Positions 24,548 through 33,227 of a DNA stretch of 34,419 nt are shown in pieces. The notes under the pieces are model-generated. The model was not told the origin of the DNA. It saw nothing but the letters and a program-made list of their open reading frames with translations, and searched no databases. Origin of the DNA: Fischerella muscicola SAG 1427-1 = PCC 73103 (GTDB taxonomy: Bacteria; Cyanobacteriota; Cyanobacteriia; Cyanobacteriales; Nostocaceae); assembly GCF_000317245.1 (NCBI RefSeq), contig NZ_AJLJ01000459.1:1-34419 (forward strand), given 5' to 3'. Both the position numbers and the translations under genes were made by a program. Each line of letters begins with the position of its first letter. Positions within the stretch are counted from its first letter, which is position 1.

Positions 24548-25192
24548 TCATTTGTCCTCATAAAGGCGGAACCCATTGATCCAAGTGCGGAAAGCGCGGG
24601 TAGTAGCGTTTTCTCCGTCCTTCCTGGCTTGTTGAAGAAACCGGGGAATTTCCCTCACAGGTATTGAACCAAATGTAGGGCTAAATTGAACCTCTGAGTA
24701 TTGCCCGTCACTAAGCACATAAATCCGCAATACACTTCCGTTAAAGCGCCAGAATTCAGGCACACCAATAGCAGTGTAAATTTTTGACTTGTCTACTTTT
24801 GGTCTGGAGTATTCGACCTCTAGCACTAAGTCTGGTGGTGGATCAATAGCTAGGTCTATGGTTTCTTTGTTTCTAACCAAAAATTCATTTTGGATGTAGT
24901 AGCTGCTATCAGGCTCTCCCCCCCGTTCCACATCATCCCGCGTTAAAGTCAGGGAGCCAGCCCGTTTAATTTCCAACCCCAACTCTTCACACAACACCCC
25001 AACAAAAACCTCAATTAGACGATTGGAGTTTTCATGTGGCATTAATGGGGTCATAATTTCTAGCATGTTGTTGTAATAAGCAAGTCGGTAGCTGCGCCCT
25101 TGTTCCATCTCGGCTAGCATGGTTTTAAATGTCTGCCAGCTAATGTTTTCAAGCAAAGTTCTAGTCTCTGCGAGTGGTGCGGTTGCAACCAT
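24548..25192 (-). CDS. Uma2-family (DUF820) putative endonuclease
   Basis: 214 residues from ATG 25192 (MVATAPLAETRTLL), preceded by AGAGGA; the longer frame to 25255 lacks such a site. Core: LEIMTPLMPHENSNRLIEVF, EPDSSYYIQN (catalytic Asp), PPDLVLEVEYSRP (E-x-E) and KVDKSKIYTAIGVPEFWRF. These give a PDDEXK-type active site. Uma2 genes are very numerous in cyanobacteria and their substrate is unknown. Confidence 0.85.
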   Translation of the reverse strand: MVATAPLAETRTLLENISWQTFKTMLAEMEQGRSYRLAYYNNMLEIMTPLMPHENSNRLIEVFVGVLCEELGLEIKRAGSLTLTRDDVERGGEPDSSYYIQNEFLVRNKETIDLAIDPPPDLVLEVEYSRPKVDKSKIYTAIGVPEFWRFNGSVLRIYVLSDGQYSEVQFSPTFGSIPVREIPRFLQQARKDGENATTRAFRTWINGFRLYEDK

Positions 25193-25348
25193 AGTAAATG
25201 TCCTCTTATTCTTTTTGTTCTTCCAACCACGTGAACTACCCACACTGTTCCGCAAGGGAGCGTGTGGTTAGTTAACATCGCAAATGAATATCCTTGGGTA
25301 CACAGGTACGAACATAAACAACATCATCATTACTCCTTGGCATTAATC

Positions 25349-28300
25349 TTAAACGGTAAATAGCTCTACAGCCGCGGTGTAATCGATATATGTGTTACCA
25401 CCTTTCTGCTGGACTGGGGCAACGGCTCTTAGAATGAATTCATCATTGTAAATTTCTGTGGGCAAACACTCAAGCGCAGCCATTAGCAGGTCAGCCCTAA
25501 CTTGAGGACTACAAAAGTGCAAAACTCGGCGCATCGCTTTACTACCAATAATTTTGGCAACTTGCGCCACTTCGTCTAACACATCCGAGGGTAATAATTC
25601 TGGTTCTTTACACAACATGGGGAAATATTCTCGTGCCAGCCACTGTTCGTCTTCGCCCAAGTCTGTGAAATTTTTATTACTACCGCTATAAAGAGTGTCT
25701 AATAGCAGGAGTAATATTTTTTTAAACCTAGCCCAGCCGCCAAAGCGTTTGGTAAATCGGCTCACCCAGGCTTGACTGATGTTGGCAATTTTAGCTACAG
25801 CCTCTTGGCCAATTTTCTCTTGTGACTGCCAAAGTTGTGTTAAGGCATTGACTATGGCGTGTCCCGTCTGCTGCTCGCGGCTACCCGCTTCCGTGCAGAA
25901 ATCGCAGGCATCGACAACCTCTAATTTCCCGCCTGGTAGTTCGCTTAAGAGAAAACTGAGGTCATAGTCAGCGCAGAAGTAAAAAGTAAGTTCTTCAGTT
26001 GGGCGACGGTGAGCGCGTAATCGCCCAATCTCTTGGATAATTTCGGCATTGATCAATTCAATGAGATACTTTTGGAAAATGCTGTTAGAATCTTCCAGGT
26101 TTACTGGTTCACCAGTCATAACTTGAAAATGGGCGGCTAGGAAGCCGATGTTTTGGTAGGGAATGCCAAAACTAGCAAGAGCATCAGCATCGCTAAATCT
26201 GTTAACACCACGACCATCGACAAAGTGACCATATTCAATGCGCTCAACTGACTCTTGTGCAATTTGTTTCCACTCGATAATGCCGAGTTGTTTGTGAAGC
26301 AGTTGCAATGCTTTTTTGAGGGCATTAACACGTTCGGTTAAGGAGTCTGAGCGATTTTTGGAGAGTTTACCCAGCCCAGTGACGTTGACCACTTTTAAAT
26401 TGCTGTAGTCAGGGCGTGACTGCTCGATGACTAATACGGGTTCGTGGTAGTTAAGTTTCAATTTCAACTGGTAGGCTTTAAGGGTAGCATCAAGGTAAAT
26501 ATTAAATTTGGCAGAGTTCGCCAAGTCAGTATGCTTGGTGTCACGGCGATAAATGCTCAGTACACCCCATTTGCACCCTAGAGAACCATCACCTTTCCAA
26601 GCTTCGAGGAAATCAGGAAACCAGTATAAGGGTAAATCAAGAAATTCTCTACCAGCTTTTTTGGCGCTGTCTTTAACTATTTGTTTGGCAGCATAACGGG
26701 CGACGGCACTTTTTTTGAGCTGTTCATCCGCATTAATGTCGATAGAGTCTAAGTCAGAGAGAAAATTTAAATCAGGTTCTAAGACTTGGCGAATCGCTTC
26801 AATATCTAAATCAGTAGGGAATTCTCCAAGCAGCGCCCTTAATGCAGCATCATCAAAGCCGTAACGGGAAGGCGGCTTAATTTCTTGGGTGAGAAGCGTA
26901 CGCAAAGTCTGTAAAACTGGTTGGAGTTTTAACCATTGCTCAGTCGGTAAGCCGCTTGTAGCTAATTTGGCAACGGTAGTATCGAAATCGCTCAGTTTCA
27001 AGTCAACTGACCGCACAGGCTTAATAAGTGTACCAGCTTCTTCCCAAATGCGCCCGACGGTGAAAGGTTGGCCAGCCGCATTAGTTAAGTCAACCGGGGT
27101 AGAGTCGGGATGCGCTCTGAGTTGGGAGTAATGATGAATTACTGTACGTTTCTGGTTTCGGAAGCCGAAACCAGGGCCGGAAGCAAAACGACACTTATCT
27201 TTGAGTGAACAACCGTCACAGATGGGGCTAATAGAACTTTCTTCAAAATCCAAACTGACAAAGTTTTTCTCACGAAATGCGCCAAATAAGTGAGTTCTGT
27301 GACAATTAGCATCAGTGTCGGCAGTTTCACCCTCTTTTGTCCACAGTTTAAAGTCCTCGCCCATTGGAGTTTTGCGGGTGGGGTCAAGTTTAAAACCGTT
27401 GTTACGCACTGGTAGGTCAACAAAGTTCGCCTCGATGGGCAGTGTTGAGGGGTTTCTGTGGTTGGCATCCTGGTAAATTAATTTATCAATACCGAATTGG
27501 GCGGCAGTCAGTTGTCCGGCATTGTGAGACTTGCCAAGACCAGGATGAGACTTATCTAAAATTTGCGTCCAGCCAAGAGAAATAGCTTCCACCCATGCAG
27601 CAATATGTTCCTCTGGCTGGCACACGAGCGAAATATCGCCTGTCACTTCGTTTCTGTGTGGGATATTTCCTTTTTTGTAGATAATTACATTACGTAAATT
27701 ATTGTGAATTTCTGTTAGTGGTGGCGGTGATGGTGGTGCTTTAAATCCCTTAAATACTTCTGCAACAGGTGCTAGAGCCTGCTTTAATAAATTTTTGAAG
27801 CTGGTCAAATCTTCTTTAACTCGTCCCAGTTCCCACTGTTCACGGCTAATCAGTCCCTTTTGGCTGTGATACGGTTCGTACTGCCTTTGTGGGAACTTAA
27901 AGCCATACTGCTTGGCAATGTGAAACAGTGTTCCAATCGTGATCCCCGCACGTCGGAAACTGCGAATTTTAGCGCGGATGTTCCAAGTTGTACCTTTAAT
28001 GCTGGGCGACCACTTTTCAGCAATGATTTCGGCTTCGGCTGGGCCATAGTGATTTACCAAAGCCATCAGCACAGTACGGCATTCGTCGTAATTGCCACTG
28101 CCTGGGGTGCGCGGTGGGATGAGTGAGAGTGCTTGTTGGATCAGCTGGTCGATGTCCCAGCCAGAGACGTCGGAAATTTCGCGAAACTGTTTGCGCCTCT
28201 CCTCAATTTCAGTAATGCGCTGCTGGTATTCCTCTCTCTCCCTTTGTGCTGTGGCGATCGCATGACTTACCCATTTTTTAGGTAAAGTGGCTTCGGCATT

Positions 28301-28945
28301 GACCAGGAGAAATTCTGCTTCTGTGTTGCCATAAAAAACACGGCTGGCATCCTTACATGCTGGGTCATGGGGCAACTGCTGCATCAGCAAGCGTGTACAA
28401 GCTTCTACTGTGTCAGCACCCTCAACATATTGGGGCAGAAGGAAAATCAACCGGAATTTATGCCAGTCTGGTTTGTGGCTCTTGGTTGTATAAATTAAAG
28501 CACAGTGTTTTTTGATGAAGGGATGGGCTAGTGCTTCTGAGATTGTTAATTGGTGTTTGTAAATCTTGATAGAATTGCCGTTAGCGTCCTTAATTGGCTT
28601 GCCGGACTCATCACGGGCGACATCGGAATTATCAATATCGAGCAGTAACCATTGGGAACCGATAACATTGGCTTTACTGCGCCATTTTCCGCCTAATAAG
28701 CCAGCACAGATGGCGTGACCTGCTTTTATGTGTTGCTGGATATCGGCTAGAGTGCCTTCTGTATCAATGAAGTTGGCGGCAAGTTTCTTAAAGTCCCAGT
28801 CTTTGTTTTTTCCAGTCGCGTTATACGCGAACTTGATTTTGCCACCCTGTATAAATTCTTGTTCTATTTCAGAGACAGATTCAGTTTGTGATTGTGTTGT
28901 TTGTTGCGTTAAGAGCGAATTATTAAATTGTTGTGATTGTGGCAT
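25349..28945 (-). CDS. Cyanobacterial plasmid replication protein (CyRepA1-like primase-helicase)
   Basis: 1198 residues. The N-terminal primase-polymerase-like domain has SQWLLLDIDNS (D-x-D) at about 97-107 and KFRLIFLLP. A PriCT-2-like region follows (ALSLIPPRTPGSGNYDECRT). The middle holds a P-loop-like KSHPGLGKSHNAG at about 466 and a Cys cluster CDGCSLKDKC at about 577 that may bind metal. The C-terminal part is helicase-like, with TELTFYFCADYD near the end of that region and VAKIANISQAWVSRFTKRF, an HTH. Size and order fit the CyRepA1 family of cyanobacterial plasmid initiators. Its ribosome-binding site lies within a hairpin. Confidence 0.8.
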   Translation of the reverse strand: MPQSQQFNNSLLTQQTTQSQTESVSEIEQEFIQGGKIKFAYNATGKNKDWDFKKLAANFIDTEGTLADIQQHIKAGHAICAGLLGGKWRSKANVIGSQWLLLDIDNSDVARDESGKPIKDANGNSIKIYKHQLTISEALAHPFIKKHCALIYTTKSHKPDWHKFRLIFLLPQYVEGADTVEACTRLLMQQLPHDPACKDASRVFYGNTEAEFLLVNAEATLPKKWVSHAIATAQREREEYQQRITEIEERRKQFREISDVSGWDIDQLIQQALSLIPPRTPGSGNYDECRTVLMALVNHYGPAEAEIIAEKWSPSIKGTTWNIRAKIRSFRRAGITIGTLFHIAKQYGFKFPQRQYEPYHSQKGLISREQWELGRVKEDLTSFKNLLKQALAPVAEVFKGFKAPPSPPPLTEIHNNLRNVIIYKKGNIPHRNEVTGDISLVCQPEEHIAAWVEAISLGWTQILDKSHPGLGKSHNAGQLTAAQFGIDKLIYQDANHRNPSTLPIEANFVDLPVRNNGFKLDPTRKTPMGEDFKLWTKEGETADTDANCHRTHLFGAFREKNFVSLDFEESSISPICDGCSLKDKCRFASGPGFGFRNQKRTVIHHYSQLRAHPDSTPVDLTNAAGQPFTVGRIWEEAGTLIKPVRSVDLKLSDFDTTVAKLATSGLPTEQWLKLQPVLQTLRTLLTQEIKPPSRYGFDDAALRALLGEFPTDLDIEAIRQVLEPDLNFLSDLDSIDINADEQLKKSAVARYAAKQIVKDSAKKAGREFLDLPLYWFPDFLEAWKGDGSLGCKWGVLSIYRRDTKHTDLANSAKFNIYLDATLKAYQLKLKLNYHEPVLVIEQSRPDYSNLKVVNVTGLGKLSKNRSDSLTERVNALKKALQLLHKQLGIIEWKQIAQESVERIEYGHFVDGRGVNRFSDADALASFGIPYQNIGFLAAHFQVMTGEPVNLEDSNSIFQKYLIELINAEIIQEIGRLRAHRRPTEELTFYFCADYDLSFLLSELPGGKLEVVDACDFCTEAGSREQQTGHAIVNALTQLWQSQEKIGQEAVAKIANISQAWVSRFTKRFGGWARFKKILLLLLDTLYSGSNKNFTDLGEDEQWLAREYFPMLCKEPELLPSDVLDEVAQVAKIIGSKAMRRVLHFCSPQVRADLLMAALECLPTEIYNDEFILRAVAPVQQKGGNTYIDYTAAVELFTV

Positions 28946-28946
28946 T

Positions 28947-28987
28947 TAGCCCATCCTCCAGTAAGTGTATTGGAGGAATTGGGGCTA
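28947..28987 (-). promoter_or_regulatory. Hairpin masking the replication gene's ribosome-binding site
   Basis: On the minus strand TGGAGGATGGGCTA lies 2 nt before the start codon and pairs with upstream TAGCCCC and TCCTCCA: 7-bp and 6-bp helices with an internal loop. The Shine-Dalgarno GGAGG is inside the paired arm. Further upstream, TAACAGTAAT (28992) and ATTACTGTTA (29109) form a 10-bp inverted repeat. Confidence 0.6.
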
Positions 28988-29171
28988 TCCTTAACAGTAA
29001 TCTTTTATACAAACTTTCGGGAATATAATCTTCTAAAATTCCTGAGTTGCTCTTTTTATCTGGGTAGCCACTGTTACATTGGCTTAATCCGACAAAAGTT
29101 AAGATAAAATTACTGTTAGGGATATTAATCAGGACTTCGCAAAAAACCCGATACCCCAACTCCAACTAAAT

Positions 29172-29215
29172 AAAAATCTGAAAACCTCGCTGTCCTTGCA
29201 GGACGTGGGGTTTTC
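29172..29215 (-). terminator. Rho-independent terminator of the gene at 29229
   Basis: Read on the minus strand: GAAAACC, an inner TCCT/AGGA helix, GGTTTTC, followed by AGATTTTTATTTAG. A stem plus T-run 14 nt after the stop codon is a good terminator. Confidence 0.65.
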
Positions 29216-29228
29216 AACTTTTAGTCTA

Positions 29229-29960
29229 TTAGTACTTGGCTAACCAAGCCCTGACAAACTCGGTTATTTCCTCCTGTTGAATAACAAACGCAGTACCTTT
29301 TCTTCTAAGAGCCAGAAGTCTTATACTTCCTATCTCAGAATAAAGATGGTCATTGTGGTCTTCTACTGCCTTGGTAGGCGGCCATAAGACCAAAACTTTC
29401 GCTGTGGGTGTCTTTTGAGCTTCACGAGAGGACATCCCAAACAAATTTCTATTTTTGTCAAACCAGCTTTTGTAATCTGCTAGTTCAACTAGAGGGCAGG
29501 GTTCCCAGGTTCTTAAACCACTCTTGTTTTTCCGCTTGACCTGCAAAACTTCCCTCTTTTCGTTGTAGACAATCTCGCTGTCTCCTTTTGAGCGAATGGA
29601 GATAAACAGATGTGTCCTTTTTGGAAAACGTAAAAATAAGTCGATAGGGTTTTTGTCTTCGATTTGAAGCACTGGAAAGATTTGTATTCCCTCGCTTTTA
29701 AACTCATCCAAAAGCAGGGCTGTTAATCTTTCCAACCGCGCAAGTTTTTCAACTCGTACTAATGGCTTGTAAGCCAATGCAAAAAGAACCCAGCCTAACG
29801 GATGAACCATGCCGCATGTAGCTAACGCAGCACCACCAGCTGCTAGAGCAACAGTAGACTCATAGTCTTTCGCCTCCCTAATCATCTTTAACGCCGGTTC
29901 GTTGTGCGGCGGGAGTTGAAAATCGTTTGGTGGGTCTTTTACGGCTAACATTGGCGACAT
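29229..29960 (-). CDS. Hypothetical membrane-associated protein, cyanobacterial plasmid family
   Basis: 243 residues. Hydrophobic segment at about 37-63 (VALAAGGAALATCGMVHPLG). The C-terminal soluble domain has NPIDLFLRFPKRTHLFISI, LVELADYKSWFDKNRNLFG and FVIQQEEITEFVRAWLAKY. IDLFLRF followed by a strand with SIRSKG recalls NERD/PDDEXK folds, but a convincing active site is not seen. I recall similar proteins in cyanobacteria without a function. A terminator follows. 29961-30218 has no recognised feature. Confidence 0.6.
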   Translation of the reverse strand: MSPMLAVKDPPNDFQLPPHNEPALKMIREAKDYESTVALAAGGAALATCGMVHPLGWVLFALAYKPLVRVEKLARLERLTALLLDEFKSEGIQIFPVLQIEDKNPIDLFLRFPKRTHLFISIRSKGDSEIVYNEKREVLQVKRKNKSGLRTWEPCPLVELADYKSWFDKNRNLFGMSSREAQKTPTAKVLVLWPPTKAVEDHNDHLYSEIGSIRLLALRRKGTAFVIQQEEITEFVRAWLAKY

Positions 29961-30218
29961 TAAAAGTTAATTTTAGACGTGAAATTAATAGTTTTTTTAC
30001 AAATGCTGGTGCTTGACACTGCCTGAACTAACTAATAACCATTTATTAGATTATTCCAAAGAAGCATCAAAAATTTTACTAAAACTACTGAGTAATATTG
30101 CTCATCCCTCACTCCTGCCGTTACCATTACTGCTAATTATGAGTAGCAATTGAGAATTTTCTCAACTATTTTCGAGATTTTAAAAAACCTACCCTTGAAA
30201 GCCCCTTCACTCTCCCTA

Positions 30219-30833
30219 CTATCCTCTTCCAGCTAGAAAAATTTGTTCAGCAGTTAAATTCAGATCTGGGAATGTTGGTGACACTACGCGATCGCTTCCT
30301 CGAAACCTTTTGATTCGATACTCACCTTCATCCAAAGAACAAACTAAAATAGTTGGCTGTTTTGGTTCTCCAATGAATTCTCTACCGCCCAAAGCCGCAT
30401 AGTCAACAATCCAGTATTCAGGGATTCCCATTTCTTCGTAATCTGCATATTTTTTGTGGTAATCATCACGCCAATTGGTACTAACAACTTCAACTACTAA
30501 AGGGATTGATGCTGGTTGATTAACAGTAGATTCTTTTTTCCATAGAAGTTCGTTTGTTAAATTAGGGCGATTCAATAACAACACGTCTGGTGAGTAACCT
30601 GATTCATTTTCAGGTGGTTTAACTAGTGCTGTTTTGGGTATAAAGTACGGAAGATTTAGACGGATGCATTCTCTAGTTAGTTCAAAGGCTAAAAAACCTG
30701 TAACTTCTTCATGTTCACCTACAGGTTGTGGCATTTTAACAATCACTCCGTTGTGCAATTCATAGCGTTCTCCGTCAGGCTTCCACTCTACAAATTCTTC
30801 AAACGTTAGGAGTTTTGGTAAAGCTTGTGTCAT
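30219..30833 (-). CDS. Uma2-family putative endonuclease, with RHH partner
   Basis: 204 residues. TFEEFVEWKPDGERYELHNG, then YSPDVLLLNRP (catalytic Asp), PLVVEVVSTNW (E-x-V), and KKYADYEEMGIPEYWIVDY, the standard Uma2 order. Start ATG 30833 overlaps the stop of the RHH gene upstream by 3 nt, and AGGAGG lies just before it. The overlap suggests a two-gene module where the RHH protein controls the nuclease. Confidence 0.85.
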   Translation of the reverse strand: MTQALPKLLTFEEFVEWKPDGERYELHNGVIVKMPQPVGEHEEVTGFLAFELTRECIRLNLPYFIPKTALVKPPENESGYSPDVLLLNRPNLTNELLWKKESTVNQPASIPLVVEVVSTNWRDDYHKKYADYEEMGIPEYWIVDYAALGGREFIGEPKQPTILVCSLDEGEYRIKRFRGSDRVVSPTFPDLNLTAEQIFLAGRG

Positions 30834-31009
30834 TTTGCTCCTCCTTTTTTGGGCGTAATATTTGACTGTCCATGTTCGTCTAATGCCTTCTGCATTACTA
30901 GCTCACATAAATTTGAAAGTGTTCGACTTTCGCTATCTGCCCACTGCTGCAATTTATCTTTTAGCTCTGGGCTGCAAGTAAAAGTAACTTTAGCTTTTGA
31001 CGTTGCCAT
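30830..31009 (-). CDS. RHH-type small DNA-binding protein
   Basis: 59 residues from ATG 31009: MATSKAKVTFTCSPELKDKL, then QQWADSESRTLSNLCELVMQ and a Lys/Gly tail. A beta strand (KVTFTCS) followed by two helices is the CopG/Arc ribbon-helix-helix form. Its last codons encode the Uma2 ribosome-binding site (AGGAGG). Likely a repressor of the pair. Confidence 0.7.
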   Translation of the reverse strand: MATSKAKVTFTCSPELKDKLQQWADSESRTLSNLCELVMQKALDEHGQSNITPKKGGAK

Positions 31010-31394
31010 TTACTAGAAAAGTTTTGATATATTCCGACACCTTCAGTAAACATCAAAACTTATCTAATTGTACATAGTTCAGATTAGTTCATATTTTCTT
31101 TGACAAGTTCTGAACTTGTCAGCTAATATAACAAACATAGACGCACGACGGCAAGAGAAAGCGTAAATCCTGCGGGTAGCAAATCTTGAAGTTATGCGTC
31201 ACCAACAAAAAGATTTGTAAATCATCATGCATATCTGTAATTAACCATGTCCCTTTGTGGCAGTGGTACAGATTTGTGTGTCGTCCGAACCATGAAAACT
31301 AAATAGGCTTGGCATATTTGCAACCAAGCAGAAAGCCCCTCGGTTTTCAACAGCCTTAATTCGGCTGCTATTAATCGAGTGAGGATTTCAAGAA
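31010..31394. other. Intergenic region between divergent RHH genes
   Basis: AT-rich near 31020-31130, with repeated TTTGACAAG-like and CTGAACTTGTCAG sequence (31108-31120) that could be an operator. CAGCCTTAATTCGGCTG (31351) is a small hairpin just before the gene at 31395. I see no open frame of note. Confidence 0.35.
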
Positions 31395-31595
31395 ATGGCT
31401 AGACAAGTACGTGCAGTGATTAGCCCCGACTTAGTACCCGTGGTTGAAAGCGTTATGGCAGCCACAGGAATCACGACTTACAGTCAGTTGGTTTGTCTTT
31501 TGATTAAAAATTTCGGAAACGAACTTACTCAACGATTGAAAGGCGAAATATCGACACTGGCACAACAAAAACCAGTGGATAGCAATGATGCCTAG
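31395..31595 (+). CDS. Small RHH-like protein, possible partition or regulator protein
   Basis: 66 residues: MARQVRAVISPDLVPVVESV then MAATGITTYSQLVCLLIKNF. A short strand and two helices fit an RHH DNA-binding fold. It lies directly before the GTTTCA-repeat cluster and the ParM-like gene, so it may bind those repeats. GTGAGGATTTC precedes the ATG. A second small RHH-like protein (33228) lies after the ParM-like gene; either could be the ParR-like adaptor. Confidence 0.55.
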   Translation: MARQVRAVISPDLVPVVESVMAATGITTYSQLVCLLIKNFGNELTQRLKGEISTLAQQKPVDSNDA

Positions 31596-31610
31596 TCATG
31601 ATTTTTATCT

Positions 31611-31735
31611 GTTTCACAAAGCTGTTTCATGTTTCATAAATCCTGTTTCACGTTTCATGTTTCAACGGTTGCATCAATGTTTCATGACATGAAACAGCGT
31701 GAAACGACACCTTGGGCGTGAAACGCGAAACATAA
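31611..31735. repeat. parC: GTTTCA repeat cluster, probable parC centromere or operator
   Basis: Seven GTTTCA (31611, 31624, 31631, 31644, 31652, 31659, 31679), followed by three inverted copies TGAAAC (31690, 31700, 31719). At the switch point GTTTCATGACATGAAAC (31679-31695) is a perfect palindrome. Clusters like this directly upstream of a ParM gene serve as the centromere bound by ParR and as the operon operator. Confidence 0.7.
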
Positions 31736-31839
31736 AACAGAATGCAACAAACAAGTACAACTGAGCCAAAAATACAACCTCTGTACTTAGACCAGAGCAT
31801 GTGACAGTTGCGAGCAAAATAGCAACGGAGAAAAACAAA

Positions 31840-33129
31840 ATGACTCAGAAAAAGCAAGAAGACATCTTGTCACCCCAAGAAGCTCAAATAGAACAGGCTG
31901 AAACTCTTAGACACCAAAGAAAGCGCGAACTAAAAAAAGTTATTCAGCTAATCATAGATGCTGGTCGCTCATCCATTAAGTATCAAGCGTTTGTTGATAG
32001 CGAAACTGGCACACGAGGGTCTTCCACGTACCAGAACTCAGCAGGCTTAATAGACCCTGCGATAAGCCAAGTCAGCATGTCGAATCAACCCAGAAGCCTG
32101 CTGAGTTCTGGAGGGGACAATGCGTCACCAGCAAGAAAGATTGACTCATTAATCTGTCCTGTATCATCTGTACCCTTCGGTGAGCAAGGTGCTTTCAGTA
32201 TGTCTCGTGCCAAGGGTGCAGATGGTAAAGACCTTGTAGAGCATTGGGTAGTGGGTTCTGCTGCTAAGTTACAAGGTAAGGAATACGTTGCAATGACTGC
32301 TGGAGATAACCACAAAGTTACTTACTTTCCGATTCTTTGCCTTGGTGCTATAGCATCCTTGCCGAACCTCTACGAGCTATCTACTGGCACAAGCCCTAAG
32401 CGGAGAAGCTTGCATATCAATCTTTCTACCCTAAGCTTGTCTAATCCATTGGAGTTAAGAAAAGCTATTGAAGTTTGTAAATGGATAAATGTTGATGGGG
32501 TGAGGTATCGCTTATCTTTTCAAAAAAGTGGCTTTGTAGGCTTCCCAGAAGGGTACGGTGCAAGTCTGTGGATGCAGCCCAAAGTAGGAGATGACAAAGA
32601 ATTCCTGACTTTTGACATTGGTTTTGGGACTGCGACTGTTAGTCAGTATTCCAATTACGGCAGTTTGCCGAAGCGCGTTGCTGCTAGTCCTAACGGTGGT
32701 GGTGGGGTTGCAACTCTTGTTCGTAAATTCTCAAAGGCGTTGAGACAAGGGGATTCTTCAGATTCAATTGAGCGCGAACATTTACGAGAGATGCTAGAGA
32801 CTGCAACCATCACCCCAGACGGCAAGGTAAGTGCCTTTGCCCCAGATGGCAAGGATGTTGGTGAGGCACTTAAAGCAGGTATCTCAGCCTGGATTCAAGA
32901 TTCGGCGCTAACTGATGCGATTGCGGACTTGAGCATCAAAGCACGACGTAACAAAGTAGCACTTTGTGGTGGAGGCTTTGCAATCAAGCCCGTACATCAA
33001 ATGATTCGTGAAAGGCTGACACAAGCCAGTGTGCCGGATGAAAACTTGTTATTGACCGACAATCCAGAAACCATTGCCTTATCACACATGAGAGTCTTCC
33101 ACGTACCAGAATTGGGCAGGCACGGGTAG
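31840..33129 (+). CDS. parM: ParM-like actin-fold plasmid segregation ATPase with in-frame hairpin element
   Basis: 429 residues from ATG 31840 (MTQKKQEDIL), with CGGAG upstream; GTG 31801 is in frame but lacks a good site. Actin-type motifs: phosphate 1 LIIDAGRSSIKYQAFV, phosphate 2 FLTFDIGFGTATVSQY, adenosine VALCGGGFAIK. It should form filaments that push plasmids apart, with an RHH adaptor and the GTTTCA centromere. Hairpin element E (32031-32111, 27 codons) is translated inside the first subdomain as QNSAGLIDPAISQ and onward. Element F begins at 33106, so the last seven residues (ELGRHG) come from it and the native C-terminus is probably replaced. Confidence 0.8.
   Translation: MTQKKQEDILSPQEAQIEQAETLRHQRKRELKKVIQLIIDAGRSSIKYQAFVDSETGTRGSSTYQNSAGLIDPAISQVSMSNQPRSLLSSGGDNASPARKIDSLICPVSSVPFGEQGAFSMSRAKGADGKDLVEHWVVGSAAKLQGKEYVAMTAGDNHKVTYFPILCLGAIASLPNLYELSTGTSPKRRSLHINLSTLSLSNPLELRKAIEVCKWINVDGVRYRLSFQKSGFVGFPEGYGASLWMQPKVGDDKEFLTFDIGFGTATVSQYSNYGSLPKRVAASPNGGGGVATLVRKFSKALRQGDSSDSIEREHLREMLETATITPDGKVSAFAPDGKDVGEALKAGISAWIQDSALTDAIADLSIKARRNKVALCGGGFAIKPVHQMIRERLTQASVPDENLLLTDNPETIALSHMRVFHVPELGRHG
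32031..32111. repeat. Variable-stem hairpin element E, in frame inside parM
   Basis: 18-bp perfect arms CCAGAACTCAGCAGGCTT (32031-32048) and its complement (32094-32111), core 45 nt. Flanks GGGTCTTCCACGTA (32017) and AGGGGACAATGC (32112) are shared with copies F and G. The hairpin is 81 nt, exactly 27 codons, with no stop in the coding frame. Confidence 0.8.
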
Positions 33130-33187
33130 ACCAGACCCTAAGCACTATCAGCATATCGACCATACCCAGAAGCCTGCCCAATTCTGG
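33106..33187. repeat. Variable-stem hairpin element F, at the parM 3' end
   Basis: 16-bp perfect arms CCAGAATTGGGCAGGC (33106-33121) and its complement (33172-33187) around a 50-nt core with CCCTAAGCACTATCAGCATA. Flanks GTCTTCCACGTA and GGAGGGGACAATGC. The parM stop codon TAG lies in its core. Confidence 0.8.
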
Positions 33188-33227
33188 AGGGGACAATGCA
33201 AATGAAGCAAATTGCAGGAGGATTCAA

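Noticed and set aside
28923..29165. 80-codon minus-strand frame upstream of the replication gene
   Set aside because: It overlaps the rep start and leader hairpin and has no ribosome-binding site or known similarity.
31611..31735. GTTTCA cluster as a CRISPR array
   Set aside because: Repeats are 6 bp, irregularly spaced and switch orientation; there are no spacers or cas genes.
31801..31839. GTG start extending the parM-like gene by 13 residues
   Set aside because: The ATG at 31840 has CGGAG upstream and fits better.
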